Below, piece after piece: positions 42,601-52,268 of a DNA stretch of 64,000 nucleotides; positions within the stretch are counted from its first letter, which is position 1; every line of letters starts with the position of its first letter. The notes under the pieces are model-generated. The model searched no databases. It worked only from the letters and a program-made list of their open reading frames with translations, and was not told the origin of the DNA. The DNA comes from Firmicutes bacterium UBA1702 (GTDB lineage: Bacteria > Bacillota > Clostridia > Peptostreptococcales > Anaerovoracaceae). The translations under genes were made by a program, and so were the position numbers. The stretch is from positions 17,176-81,175 of the forward strand of contig DCJK01000046.1 in NCBI GenBank assembly GCA_002320005.1, read 5' to 3'.

Positions 42601-42615
42601 AGTACAGAATTAAGT
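42601..42615. promoter_or_regulatory. Direct repeat 1 (AGTACAGAATTAAGT)
   Basis: A 15-base sequence repeated exactly at 42680-42694, 79 bp apart centre to centre, in the intergenic region between a TetR-family gene and the divergent operon. It is a candidate operator. Confidence 0.6.
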
Positions 42616-42679
42616 ATACTAAATAAACCTTTAAATTTCAATATAAATTGTCATATATTAAATATAAATTCTTAAAAAC

Positions 42680-42694
42680 AGTACAGAATTAAGT
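42680..42694. promoter_or_regulatory. Direct repeat 2 (AGTACAGAATTAAGT)
   Basis: The exact second copy, 68 bp before the start of the ornithine-cyclodeaminase-like gene. Candidate TetR binding site by position. Confidence 0.6.
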
Positions 42695-42761
42695 TTGTAT
42701 TTTATTCCTGCCAAAATTGTGTTACAATCAACCATGTAAAAGCAGAAAAGAGGTAATGACA

Positions 42762-43859
42762 ATGAGTTTTAAATTAGCTGAATATATTGAGCCGGATTTT
42801 ACGGAGGAAAGACTTGTAAATGCTCCTGATGCCAGATTGGAGAGAGCACCTCACGCCAAGGCTGCGCCTAAAGGATTTCATGCCACCTCCATATTTCCGG
42901 AATACTTTAAAATAAACGGGAAATGGCATCTGGCAGAGGACAGCAGAATGGATGCTGTACCTGTATGGGATGGAGAAAAGATAAGGATTGTAGAATTCAG
43001 AAACATCAAGACCGATGATATGGTGGTAGTGGGAAGAACCGAAGACGGAAGTGAGGGCATATATGTTCATGATAACTGCTGGGTAACACAAGAAGAGAAA
43101 CAGGAGAAAAACACCTTTGCCTTCAGACAGAGCAGAAGCCGCGAAACATCTTTTACTTATGACTATGAAAATCTTACGGAACTCCTGAAACACGAAAAAG
43201 AAAATAACGGATATGTTGTATGGGTTCTGGGACCTGCCTGCAGCTTTGATGTGGAGGCCCGCAGAGTTATGGGAGAACTGATAAGCCAGGGATACTGCCA
43301 GGCCCTTCTCGCAGGAAACGCCCTTGCAACCCATGACCTGGAGGGTGCTTACCTGGGAACAGCCCTGGGCTGTGATATCAGAAACCAGAAACTTCATGAT
43401 ATGGGACATTACAATCATCTGGACACCATAAATTCCATAAACACTTATGGATCCATACCTGAATTTATCAGAGGCGAGGGAATAGACAACGGAATAATTT
43501 ATAACTGTGTCAAAAACAATGTTCCTTTTGTGCTTAACGGCTCCATCAGGGATGACGGACCTCTGCCCGAAGTCTTTGAGCATGCATACGAAGGACAGGA
43601 TACCATCAGGAGCCATATCAGAAAGGCTACTACGGTTATAGGTATGGCAACGGTTTTACATACCATAGCTGCCGGAAACATGACGCCTACATACAGGGTT
43701 ATGGCTGACGGCACCATAAGACCGGTTTACTTTTATATGGTGGACACATCAGACTTTGCTGCAAACAAGCTGAGCGACAGAGGAAGCCTTTCAGCAAAGG
43801 GAATAGTAACAAACGTACAGGACTTTATGAGAAATATAAGCAGAGGACTTAACCTCTAA
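42762..43859 (+). CDS. Ornithine cyclodeaminase-like protein (LOR/SDH, TIGR00300 type)
   Basis: A 365-residue protein resembling the LOR/SDH-type enzymes found in archaea, in which the C-terminal domain carries NALATHDLEGAYLGTALG, GHYNHLDTINSINTYGSI, and FVLNGSIRDDGPLPEV. Archaeal members convert ornithine to proline. The start at 42762 has AGAGGT 8 bases upstream. Its operon partners, a PutP-like symporter and a decarboxylase-family protein, fit arginine/ornithine/proline metabolism. The exact reaction is inferred. Confidence 0.8.
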   Translation: MSFKLAEYIEPDFTEERLVNAPDARLERAPHAKAAPKGFHATSIFPEYFKINGKWHLAEDSRMDAVPVWDGEKIRIVEFRNIKTDDMVVVGRTEDGSEGIYVHDNCWVTQEEKQEKNTFAFRQSRSRETSFTYDYENLTELLKHEKENNGYVVWVLGPACSFDVEARRVMGELISQGYCQALLAGNALATHDLEGAYLGTALGCDIRNQKLHDMGHYNHLDTINSINTYGSIPEFIRGEGIDNGIIYNCVKNNVPFVLNGSIRDDGPLPEVFEHAYEGQDTIRSHIRKATTVIGMATVLHTIAAGNMTPTYRVMADGTIRPVYFYMVDTSDFAANKLSDRGSLSAKGIVTNVQDFMRNISRGLNL

Positions 43860-43887
43860 AACACATAAACAGCAAAAGGAGATAAAA

Positions 43888-45405
43888 ATGTTCAATGCAG
43901 AGATTGCCGCTTTCATTCTGTATTTTGCGGCCATAGTGGGTATAGGTATATTCTTCTTCCTCAAAGACAGAAAAACCAACGGGGAAAAAGAATTCTTCCT
44001 GGGAGGAAGATCCATGGGTCCATGGGTAACGGCCATGTCAGCTCAGGCATCGGATATGTCGGCATGGCTTCTGATGGGACTTCCGGGAAGCATCATGGCT
44101 TTTGGCTTCGGCCAGATGTGGATAGGTATAGGGCTGGCGCTGGGAACAGCGGCCAACTGGATTTTTGTGGCCGGAAGACTGAGAAAGTTTTCTAAAGCGG
44201 CCGGGGACGCAATAACCGTACCCCAGTATCTGAGCAACCGATTCCTCGCCGAAAGCAATACGCTGCAGATAATCTGCGCAATAATATTTTTTGCGTGCTT
44301 CACAGTATACGTTGCATCAGGCTTTGTAGCGGGGGCATCGGTTTTCACCACTGTATTCCCTTTCCTGGAAACAGACAAGGCGATGATAATCTTTGCACTG
44401 GCCATGCTGGCCTGCACTTTCCTTGGAGGCTTCAAGGCTGTATGCTGGACGGATTTTTTCCAGGGACTTCTCATGCTGGCTGCCGTAATGACTGTACCTA
44501 TAGTAATTGTTGCAACGCAGAATCCGGACGCATCGGCACTGGAAACGGTATATACTTATACTGACGCAGCCAGTGGACAGGTTGTCACCTGCGATTTCGG
44601 AACAGGTCTCCTGGCTTCCGGATGGAAAGATATTGTCAGCGGTCTGGCATGGGGCCTTGGATATTTCGGAATGCCACACATTCTGGTTAGATTTATGTCG
44701 GTAGAAAAGCCATCCATGATAAAGAAGAGTGCAACAGTTGCAATTATATGGGTAGTACTGTCGCTGGGGGCTACATGTCTGATAGCTTATTTCGGAAGAA
44801 TGCTTCTGGCAGAGGAACTTCTTACTGCAGGTGCACAGAAAACGGTCTTTATCGCTTTTGCCAGAAAACTGTTCCCGGCATTCATTGCAGGTATACTTAT
44901 GGCGGCAATTCTGGCCGCCTCCATGTCTACGGCTGATTCACAACTGCTGGTGGCATCCAGTTCTTTCACATCAGATATATATAAGCCTATAATCAGGAAA
45001 AATGCCGGCGAGAAAGAGGTTCTCTGGGTAGGGCGCGGCGTGGTTCTGATCGTGGCTGTAATCGCGTACATTATAGCTTCCAGCAAGGCTGAGGGTGCTC
45101 AGGCTATAATGAACCTGGTAGAAAATGCATGGGCGGGCTTTGGTTCAGCCTTTGGCCCTGCAATAATATTGTCTCTTTTCTGGCGGAGATTCACATATAA
45201 AGGTGCTGTTGCAGGTGTGGCCACCGGAGCTGTAGTGGATGTCCTTTGGCTGGCATTTATGTCATCCTCGGGCATATATGAAATAATTCCGGGATTTGCA
45301 GCAGGTCTTGCGGCAGCTGTTGTGGTAACTCTGCTGGACAAAGAACCGTCTGAGGCTATAAAAGCAGTGTTTGACAAGGCGACCTCTGCCGGATTTGATG
45401 AATAG
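43888..45405 (+). CDS. putP: PutP-type sodium/proline (SSS) symporter
   Basis: A 505-residue SSS-family symporter with about 13 transmembrane segments. The motifs SAQASDMSAWLLMGLPG and GAWVIFVAGRLRKF-like region, CWTDFFQG, and FGSAFGPAIILSLFWRR fit the PutP branch, which imports proline with sodium. It follows the ornithine-cyclodeaminase-like gene by 28 bp with AAAGGAG upstream. Specificity for proline is inferred from the family and the neighbour. Confidence 0.88.
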   Translation: MFNAEIAAFILYFAAIVGIGIFFFLKDRKTNGEKEFFLGGRSMGPWVTAMSAQASDMSAWLLMGLPGSIMAFGFGQMWIGIGLALGTAANWIFVAGRLRKFSKAAGDAITVPQYLSNRFLAESNTLQIICAIIFFACFTVYVASGFVAGASVFTTVFPFLETDKAMIIFALAMLACTFLGGFKAVCWTDFFQGLLMLAAVMTVPIVIVATQNPDASALETVYTYTDAASGQVVTCDFGTGLLASGWKDIVSGLAWGLGYFGMPHILVRFMSVEKPSMIKKSATVAIIWVVLSLGATCLIAYFGRMLLAEELLTAGAQKTVFIAFARKLFPAFIAGILMAAILAASMSTADSQLLVASSSFTSDIYKPIIRKNAGEKEVLWVGRGVVLIVAVIAYIIASSKAEGAQAIMNLVENAWAGFGSAFGPAIILSLFWRRFTYKGAVAGVATGAVVDVLWLAFMSSSGIYEIIPGFAAGLAAAVVVTLLDKEPSEAIKAVFDKATSAGFDE

Positions 45406-45447
45406 ACCATAAAAAATATAAGCATTAAGGAAAGGTTCGTATCATAA

Positions 45448-46854
45448 GTGGACAAGGGTATTACAAGTTTTCTGCAAGAGCATGCAGCTGAAAAACCGGT
45501 GTCGTTTCATATGCCGGGGCATAAAGGATCGCGTATATATAAGGAGCATGGGTATGGAAATTTTCTGGGCAGCATAATGGATTGCGATATAACAGAAATT
45601 CCGGGAGCGGACAACCTTTTCCAGGCAGAAAGCGTAATTGCCGAAACCATGGAAGAGTATCGCAGGCTTTACGAAGTAAAGAAATCATATCTTCTTGTCA
45701 ACGGAAGCTCTGCAGGCATTCTTGCCTCCATACTGGCGTCTGTAGGCAGGGGAGGAAAGCTGGTAATGGCAAGGAACTGTCATAAATCGGCATTTAACGC
45801 CCTGGTACCCGGAGAAATACAGCCGGTGTATGTGTATCCTGAGATTATTGAAGAATATGGAATTACAGGAGAAATTCAGGCGGAAGACATTGCTTATGCA
45901 CTGGATAAGAACCCCGACAGTCAGGCGGTGATTCTTGCAAGTCCCAATTATTACGGAATATGCAGTGATATTGAGGCTATCGCTGAAGAAGTTCACCGCA
46001 GAGGCAAAGTTCTTATAGTGGATCAGGCTCACGGCGCACATCTTAAATTTTTCGACGGCCATGGCTTTCCGGCGTCAGCCGAAGAATCCGGGGCTGATCT
46101 GATAATAAACAGCACTCATAAGACGCTGGCGTCATTCACGCAGACGGCAATTCTGAATGTCTGCTCCGATAGAGTGGATCTTACGGACCTGGAGGACAAG
46201 CTGCAGCTGTTTGAAAGTTCCAGCCCCTCGTATCCGCTTATGGCGAGCTTGGATATAAATGCTCGTCTTATTTCGGAATGCGGGCAAGAATTGTTTGACA
46301 AATGGCGAGAAAATATAAACTTTTTCTACAAAGAATCAAAAAAAATAAGAGGTCTGTCAGTCATGCAGGCGGAAAACCTGGATATGACAAAGATAAATCT
46401 CGATATGTCTTCTCTGGGTCTCAACGGAAATACCCTTGAGGAACTGCTTATAGAAAAAGGCATCTTTATAGAACTGGTAGCAGGCAATCTGATAATGTGT
46501 ATGACGGGAATCGGAAACACGCGAGAGGACTATCAGAGGCTGCTTAGAGCTCTTGAGGAAATATCACGGGAAAGGCAGGGCAGCAGCGCTGCGGCTGCAG
46601 TTCAGCCTGCGGCGCTAAGTAAAAAGCTTCAGTGGAAAGGAGTTCCTGCAGATAAGGAGATGATTCCTCTTGAGGAAGCTGACGGAAGGGTATGCGCCTC
46701 GTCAATTATACCGTACCCGCCGGGAATACCTATAGCCTGTCCGGGAGAAATAATCGACAGGGAAACTATAGAGTATATTATGGAAAGAAGGAAAGCCCGG
46801 GAAAAAGTCATAGGATTAACAGAAGACTACATGATAAAGGTGGGCAAATTATAG
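45448..46854 (+). CDS. Orn/Lys/Arg decarboxylase-family PLP protein
   Basis: A 468-residue fold-type I PLP enzyme starting with GTG. The N-terminus (FHMPGHKGSR) and the PLP lysine motif NSTHKTLASF, preceded by DQAHGAHLKF, match the short Orn/Lys/Arg decarboxylases (YaaO-like), with a C-terminal domain (PLEEADGRVCASSIIPYPPGI). It would make a polyamine from a basic amino acid. Third gene of the set, ending in a nested terminator. Substrate unknown. Confidence 0.88.
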   Translation: MDKGITSFLQEHAAEKPVSFHMPGHKGSRIYKEHGYGNFLGSIMDCDITEIPGADNLFQAESVIAETMEEYRRLYEVKKSYLLVNGSSAGILASILASVGRGGKLVMARNCHKSAFNALVPGEIQPVYVYPEIIEEYGITGEIQAEDIAYALDKNPDSQAVILASPNYYGICSDIEAIAEEVHRRGKVLIVDQAHGAHLKFFDGHGFPASAEESGADLIINSTHKTLASFTQTAILNVCSDRVDLTDLEDKLQLFESSSPSYPLMASLDINARLISECGQELFDKWRENINFFYKESKKIRGLSVMQAENLDMTKINLDMSSLGLNGNTLEELLIEKGIFIELVAGNLIMCMTGIGNTREDYQRLLRALEEISRERQGSSAAAAVQPAALSKKLQWKGVPADKEMIPLEEADGRVCASSIIPYPPGIPIACPGEIIDRETIEYIMERRKAREKVIGLTEDYMIKVGKL

Positions 46855-46875
46855 TTGAAAAAATAAAATTTGTGC

Positions 46876-46939
46876 TCTGCAGCATTTGCGGCGGGTCTCT
46901 TTGAGGAGCACCGCCGGTAAAAAATGCTGCAGACTTTTT
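46876..46939 (+). terminator. Large nested terminator
   Basis: Outer 12-base arms (46876-46887 and 46922-46933) enclose an inner GGCGG/CCGCC stem, then TTTTT. It ends the three-gene unit. The stretch 46940-47101 holds the rnf promoter region, with TATAAT at 47047-47052. Confidence 0.8.
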
Positions 46940-47101
46940 GTGTTTTGATTTACCTTTACAAACATGGCATTTTGCTTCATTTTCGCTAAAGTTAATCTTC
47001 ACGCCAAGAAACGAAAATTTTTGATGATTTTTGCAAAGCTTTGTTGTATAATGTATTGCGTATGATTATGTATAAACTATAGAAAGGAAGGTCTCAACAA
47101 A

Positions 47102-48412
47102 ATGAGTCGCAAACATTTACAGAGCATCCATGTGAGTCATTACAAGCACACTGCCGGTTGTGCAACAGAAGTAATGCCTGTACCGGATGTCGTAAAAATT
47201 TCCATGTCTCAGCATATTGGAGCACCTTGCAAGCCTTTAGTGAAAAAGGGCGACTATGTCAAAGTAGGACAGCTTATCGGTGACGTTGACGCTTTTGTCA
47301 GTGCTCCGATTCACTCCAGCGTTTCAGGCACAGTCATTGCTCTTGAAGAGCAGAGATCCGCGGTAGGCGGCAATGACACACTGGTTGTTATTGAAACGGA
47401 CAAGAAACAGGAAATTTACGAGGGAATAAAGCCGCCTCAGGTTGATGATCTGGCAGGTTTTGTAAAAGCCATCAGAGATAGCGGCCTGGTAGGTCTGGGA
47501 GGAGCATCATTCCCGACACACATCAAATTCAATCCAAGAAACATCGATGAAGTTCACACACTTATCGTAAACGCAGCAGAGTGTGAACCTTTCATCACTT
47601 CCGACCACAGACTTATGCTGGAGGATACGGAAGACCTCATCAGCGGTATGCAGCTGGCAATGAAGTATATCGGCCTTGACGAAGGATTCATCGGAATCGA
47701 AGAAAACAAGCCGGACGCCATTGCTCATCTTGACAAAGCCCTGGCTGATAAGGGAATCACCAACATCAAGACTTTCAAACTTCAGGCAAGATATCCTAAG
47801 GGAGCTGAAAGAGTTCTGGTTTACGAAATCACAGGAAAGACCATGAATGCAGGCGTGCTTCCTGCAGATTTGGGAGTTATCCTTTCAAATGTCACTACCT
47901 TTGCAAAGGTAGGAGAATATTTCAGAACAGGTATGCCTCTGGTTTCCAAGAGAATGACTGTAGACGGCGATGCCGTTGCAGAACCTAAAAATGTAATCGC
48001 CCCTATCGGAACTATGATAAATGACGTCATAGCTTTCTGCGGCGGATACAAACAGGAACCAAGAAAGATTCTCATGGGCGGACCTATGATGGGAAGAGCT
48101 ATCTTCTCTGACGAGATGCCTATAGTTAAGAATAACAATGCTATTCTTGCATTTTCAAAGGAACAGTCACTGGTCAAGGAAGAAACCGCATGCATCAACT
48201 GCGGCAGATGCCACCAGGCATGTCCTTTCAAACTGATCCCTACTGCTCTGGCAGATGCATATGAGAGAAGAGATGCACAGGCGCTTTCAGACCTGAAGGT
48301 TATGCAGTGCATGGAATGCGGAAGCTGCTCTTACATATGTCCGGCCAGAAGACCTCTGGGCTTCACAAATAAGCTTGGAAAAGCTGTTGTAAAGGAGGCT
48401 GGAATTAAGTAA
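47102..48412 (+). CDS. rnfC: Rnf complex subunit C
   Basis: A 436-residue peripheral subunit of the Rnf complex, which moves electrons from ferredoxin to NAD while pumping sodium or protons. It contains an N-terminal barrel-sandwich (GDYVKVGQLIGDVDAF), an NADH/FMN-binding SLBB region (GLGGASFPTHIK), and two 4Fe-4S sets: CINCGRCHQACP (about residues 364-375) and CMECGSCSYICP (about 402-413). First gene of rnfCDGEAB; one-base overlap with rnfD. Confidence 0.98.
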   Translation: MSRKHLQSIHVSHYKHTAGCATEVMPVPDVVKISMSQHIGAPCKPLVKKGDYVKVGQLIGDVDAFVSAPIHSSVSGTVIALEEQRSAVGGNDTLVVIETDKKQEIYEGIKPPQVDDLAGFVKAIRDSGLVGLGGASFPTHIKFNPRNIDEVHTLIVNAAECEPFITSDHRLMLEDTEDLISGMQLAMKYIGLDEGFIGIEENKPDAIAHLDKALADKGITNIKTFKLQARYPKGAERVLVYEITGKTMNAGVLPADLGVILSNVTTFAKVGEYFRTGMPLVSKRMTVDGDAVAEPKNVIAPIGTMINDVIAFCGGYKQEPRKILMGGPMMGRAIFSDEMPIVKNNNAILAFSKEQSLVKEETACINCGRCHQACPFKLIPTALADAYERRDAQALSDLKVMQCMECGSCSYICPARRPLGFTNKLGKAVVKEAGIK

Positions 48413-49389
48413 TGGAAAAGAAAACATACAGTAATTTAGTTGTATCATCAGCTCCTCATATTGTGAGCAACATAGATACAACCAGAATCATGGCCATGGT
48501 AGTTATGGCTCTGATACCTTCATTCCTGGTAAGTATTTATGTGTTCGGAGCAAGAGTTATTTCACTTACTCTGGTTTGCGTTGTATCTGCCGTGTTCTTT
48601 GAATGGGCATACAACAAGCTGATGAAGAAAAGACAGACAGTAGGCGACCTGAGTGCCATTGTAACCGGCGTGCTCATCGCTTTCAACGTACCTGCCGGAC
48701 TGCCTTACTGGATTGCAGTGGTTGGATGCTTTGTAGCAATCATCGTTGTCAAGCAGCTTTACGGCGGCATTGGAAAGAACCCTGTTAACCCTGCAATAAC
48801 TGCAAGAATCGTGCTGTTCATTTCCTTCGCAACAGAAATGACAACATGGCCTCTTCCAAGAATGGCCGCAGATGCGACTTCAACGGCAACCCCGCTGGGA
48901 ATCCTTGCAGAAGGTGGCGGAGAACTGCCTAACAATATGGAAATGTTCCTGGGCTTCATCGGAGGCTCAATGGGTGAAGTGAGTGCTATCGCACTGCTCA
49001 TCGGCGGAATTTTCCTGATCTGGAAAAAGGTTATCAGTCCTATCATCCCTTGCTGCTTCATCGGAACCGTTTTCGTATTTGCAGCGATTTACTACGGAGT
49101 GACAGGTGACGGAAACGCCCTGCAGATGGCAATCTTCCATGTACTGGCCGGCGGCGTGATGTTAGGTGCATTCTTTATGGCAACTGACTATGTTACTTCA
49201 CCGCTTCTTCCTATGGGAAAGGTTATATTCGGCATAGGCTGCGGTCTGATAACGATGCTGATAAGACTCTGGGGCCAGTACCCTGAAGGCGTATCATTCT
49301 CAATCCTTATCATGAACTGTCTGACACCGCTGATCAATAACTTCTGCCAGAAGAGAATGTATGGAGGTGCAAAGAAAAATGAAAAATAA
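48412..49389 (+). CDS. rnfD: Rnf complex subunit D
   Basis: A 325-residue integral subunit with about ten hydrophobic helices. It carries ADATSTATPLG, where the threonine of the S/TxATPL site is flavinylated by ApbE, encoded later in this window at 54727. It overlaps rnfG by 11 bp. Confidence 0.97.
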   Translation: MEKKTYSNLVVSSAPHIVSNIDTTRIMAMVVMALIPSFLVSIYVFGARVISLTLVCVVSAVFFEWAYNKLMKKRQTVGDLSAIVTGVLIAFNVPAGLPYWIAVVGCFVAIIVVKQLYGGIGKNPVNPAITARIVLFISFATEMTTWPLPRMAADATSTATPLGILAEGGGELPNNMEMFLGFIGGSMGEVSAIALLIGGIFLIWKKVISPIIPCCFIGTVFVFAAIYYGVTGDGNALQMAIFHVLAGGVMLGAFFMATDYVTSPLLPMGKVIFGIGCGLITMLIRLWGQYPEGVSFSILIMNCLTPLINNFCQKRMYGGAKKNEK

Positions 49390-49951
49390 TAATACATTTA
49401 AAGAATATATTGCACCTGTCGTTGTACTGGTAGGCATCTGTCTTGTTATTACATTTGCTCTGGCATTTGTAAATTCCATCACAGCGCCTATTATAGAAGA
49501 AAATGCAAAAGCTACTGCAGACGCTGCAAGAGCAGAGCTTCTTCCGGCAGCTGACGGATTCACCGAATATGACGGAGATCTGGCAGTACTGGAAGAAAAC
49601 AAGCTGTATGTGGCAGACTGTTATATAGCAGATAACGGAGCAGGAATGGTAATCACCGTAAAGACTAAATCCTTCGGTGGAATACTTACCGAAATGGTTG
49701 GAATTGACGCAGACGGTGCTATAACCGGCGTAAAGGTAACTGAACACGGAGACACTCCGGGTCTGGGAACCAAAGCTCACGACCCTTCACACCTGGAACA
49801 GTACAAAGGCCTTACCGAACTGACAGATAAGAGTGCTAAGGCTGATCCAAGCGTAAACCACGTAAGTGGTGCAACCATTTCCTCCAACGGCGTTCACGCA
49901 GGCGTTTATGCAGCTCTTGAACAATATAAAATGGTAGGAGGTGCTGAATAA
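49379..49951 (+). CDS. rnfG: Rnf complex subunit G
   Basis: A 190-residue subunit with one N-terminal helix and a covalent FMN domain; the flavin attachment site is the Thr of NHVSGATISSNGV near residue 165. The start at 49379 follows TGGAGGTG; the longer frame is within rnfD. It faces the outside and hands electrons to the NADH side. Confidence 0.97.
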   Translation: MKNNNTFKEYIAPVVVLVGICLVITFALAFVNSITAPIIEENAKATADAARAELLPAADGFTEYDGDLAVLEENKLYVADCYIADNGAGMVITVKTKSFGGILTEMVGIDADGAITGVKVTEHGDTPGLGTKAHDPSHLEQYKGLTELTDKSAKADPSVNHVSGATISSNGVHAGVYAALEQYKMVGGAE

Positions 49952-50649
49952 TGGAAAAGAAAACAAGCAAATTGAGCATCTTGACTAAAGGTATAATCAA
50001 GGAAAACCCTAACCTGGTGCTGCTGCTGGGCACATGTCCTACTCTGGCTACCACCAGCTCCGCTTTAAATGGTGCAGGTATGGGTGTTTCCGCAATGGCC
50101 GTACTGATATGCTCCAATATAGTTATTTCACTGCTGGCAAAGATCATACCTGATAAAGTAAGAATCCCGTGCTACATAGTAGTAATCGCAGGATTCGTAA
50201 CGGTTGTACAGTTTGTACTGCAGGCTTTCGTGCCTTCCCTGTACAACTCACTGGGATTGTTTATCCCGCTGATTGTAGTAAACTGCATCATCCTCGGAAG
50301 AGCCGAAATGTTCGCATCAAAGAACAATGTTCTTGATTCCGCTTTAGACGGTGTCGGAATGGGTATCGGATTTACTCTTTCACTGACAGCTATCGGTGCA
50401 GTAAGAGAACTCATAGGAGCAGGAACAATCTTCGGATTTGCTCTTCCTTGGCTGAGCGCTCATCCTATGATGATCATTGCTCTGGCTCCGGGTGGATTCT
50501 TTATCTACGCATGTGCTATCGCAGCTATCAACTTTGCCACTAAAGGCAAGGGAGTTAAGGGCAGCTTCGGCTGTCAGGGATGTGCAATGGCTTCTATCTG
50601 TCAGCAGGAAAAGTGCATTGCCGAATTAGAGAAAGGAGTTGAAGCATAA
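49951..50649 (+). CDS. rnfE: Rnf complex subunit E
   Basis: A 232-residue membrane subunit with six helices, paralogous to RnfA. It begins LTKGIIKENPNLVLLLGTCP and ends in a short Cys-containing tail (GCQGCAMASICQQEKC) not seen in every homologue. One-base overlaps join it to its neighbours. Confidence 0.96.
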   Translation: MEKKTSKLSILTKGIIKENPNLVLLLGTCPTLATTSSALNGAGMGVSAMAVLICSNIVISLLAKIIPDKVRIPCYIVVIAGFVTVVQFVLQAFVPSLYNSLGLFIPLIVVNCIILGRAEMFASKNNVLDSALDGVGMGIGFTLSLTAIGAVRELIGAGTIFGFALPWLSAHPMMIIALAPGGFFIYACAIAAINFATKGKGVKGSFGCQGCAMASICQQEKCIAELEKGVEA

Positions 50650-51221
50650 TGAGTTACTTTACTATTCTTGTAGGAATCATTTTAGTAAACAACTATGTTC
50701 TGGCTCAATTCCTGGGTATCTGTCCGTTCCTGGGCGTATCCAAAAAGATGGATTCCGCTGTAGGTATGGGTGTTGCCGTTATATTCGTAATGGTACTTGC
50801 AACTGCTGCAACATGGCCTATCATGCAGATCCTCAACACGCTGAATATAGCTTACTTACAGACTATAGTATTCATCCTCATCATAGCCGCTCTTGTACAG
50901 TTTGTAGAAATGGCTCTGAAGAAGTTTATACCTTCCCTTCACAAGGCGCTGGGTGTATTCCTTCCTCTGATTACAACAAACTGCGCAGTACTGGGCGTAT
51001 GTATCAGCAACATTGATGACGGATACAATTATCTCCAGTCTCTGGTTAACTCCTTCGGTGCCGGTGTCGGCTTCCTGCTGGCAATGATTATCTTCTCGGG
51101 AATGAGAAGCAAAATTGATGATAACCCGGCTATTCCAAAGGCTTTCCAGGGCGCACCTATAACATTGGTTACTGCAGCGCTGTTATCCCTGGCATTCATG
51201 GGATTCGGCGGTCTGGTATAG
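50649..51221 (+). CDS. rnfA: Rnf complex subunit A
   Basis: A 190-residue membrane subunit with six helices and the motif LAQFLGICPFLGVSKK near the first helix, where its conserved cysteine pairs with that of RnfE to hold an Fe-S cluster in the membrane. Standard size for the family. Confidence 0.96.
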   Translation: MSYFTILVGIILVNNYVLAQFLGICPFLGVSKKMDSAVGMGVAVIFVMVLATAATWPIMQILNTLNIAYLQTIVFILIIAALVQFVEMALKKFIPSLHKALGVFLPLITTNCAVLGVCISNIDDGYNYLQSLVNSFGAGVGFLLAMIIFSGMRSKIDDNPAIPKAFQGAPITLVTAALLSLAFMGFGGLV

Positions 51222-51239
51222 GATAAGGAGGCGAATAAT

Positions 51240-52085
51240 ATGAACATTTTAATACCCGTATTGCTGGTAGTGGCAGTAGGCTTCGTATTTGCTGTTATCC
51301 TGACTATCGCATCAAAAGTATTCTATGTACCTGTAGATGAGACCGTATCCAACCTGAGAGCAGAACTGCCCGGAGCCAACTGTGGTGCCTGCGGATTTGC
51401 AGGATGCGACGACTATGCCAACGCCCTTGCAGCTGATCCTTCCATCGGTGCTTCCAAGTGCCCTGTAGGAGGAGCTGATGTTGCTGGAAAGCTGGCAGCA
51501 ATCCTCGGCATTGATGCAGGTTCAGCAGAACCTCAGGTTGCCGTTGTTATGTGTAACGGAAATAAAGACGCAGCTAAGACCATTATGGAATATCAGGGAC
51601 TCAGAACCTGTTCTGCAGCAAAGCAGTTATTCGGAGGTCTCAGCGCTTGTGCTCACGGATGTATGGGACTGGGAGACTGCGAAGCAGCATGTCCTTATGG
51701 CGCAATCAAAGTGTGCAACGGTGTTGCCGTTGTTGACAGAGAAATGTGCGTAGGCTGCGGAATCTGTGCAAAGCAGTGCCCTAACCATGTTATCCGCATT
51801 GCTCCTGCAAAGAACAAGGTTATCGTTCAGTGCAACTCCAAGGATCCGGGCGCAAAGACAAGAAAAGCCTGCTCCAACGGATGTATCGGATGCAAAAAGT
51901 GCGAAAAGGTATGCAAATTTGAGGCTATCAAGGTTGAAGACAACCATGCAATGATAGACCCTGAAAAGTGCAAGAACTGCGGACTTTGTGCAAAAGAGTG
52001 CCCTACAGGCGCTATCATTAACATGAGAGCAAAAAGAAAACCGGCAGCTCCTGCAGCACCGGCAGCAGAAGCAAAAGAAGCTTAA
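51240..52085 (+). CDS. rnfB: Rnf complex subunit B (ferredoxin-type)
   Basis: A 281-residue electron-entry subunit. After the N-terminal helix lies the cluster site NCGACGFAGCDDYA (about residues 43-56), then further cysteine sets CVGCGICAKQCP, CIGCKKCEKVC and CKNCGLCAKECP, which carry 4Fe-4S clusters that take electrons from ferredoxin. It ends with an Ala/Pro/Lys-rich tail. A terminator follows. Confidence 0.97.
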   Translation: MNILIPVLLVVAVGFVFAVILTIASKVFYVPVDETVSNLRAELPGANCGACGFAGCDDYANALAADPSIGASKCPVGGADVAGKLAAILGIDAGSAEPQVAVVMCNGNKDAAKTIMEYQGLRTCSAAKQLFGGLSACAHGCMGLGDCEAACPYGAIKVCNGVAVVDREMCVGCGICAKQCPNHVIRIAPAKNKVIVQCNSKDPGAKTRKACSNGCIGCKKCEKVCKFEAIKVEDNHAMIDPEKCKNCGLCAKECPTGAIINMRAKRKPAAPAAPAAEAKEA

Positions 52086-52112
52086 GAGAGCGACCTTTCT
52101 CATAAAAATATC

Positions 52113-52146
52113 AGGCTCCTCACGCCAAGGGCGAGAGGAGCCTTTG
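52113..52146 (+). terminator. Terminator of the rnf operon
   Basis: Nine-base arms AGGCTCCTC and GAGGAGCCT with an internal 13-base loop, then TTT. The T-run is short. Confidence 0.75.
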
Positions 52147-52168
52147 CTCTTCATAAAGTGGTTTTGTA

Positions 52169-52197
52169 TTGACTTTAGAACAATTTTATGCCATAAT
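52169..52197 (+). promoter_or_regulatory. Promoter of cold shock gene
   Basis: TTGACT (52169-52174), 17-base spacer, CATAAT (52192-52197). The following 5' leader is about 65 bases, as is usual for cold shock genes. Confidence 0.65.
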
Positions 52198-52268
52198 AGA
52201 AAAAAGTATTCATGATAAGGGGCTCGTTGTTATATGGGTACTGAATTTTTACTTACGGAGGTACCCGG

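Noticed and set aside
42601..42694. CRISPR-like repeat pair
   Set aside because: Only two short copies with no regular spacer array; position between divergent genes fits operators.
46876..46939. Small RNA or riboswitch
   Set aside because: The nested hairpin ends in TTTTT right after a gene, which is explained by a terminator; no aptamer-like conserved pattern is visible.
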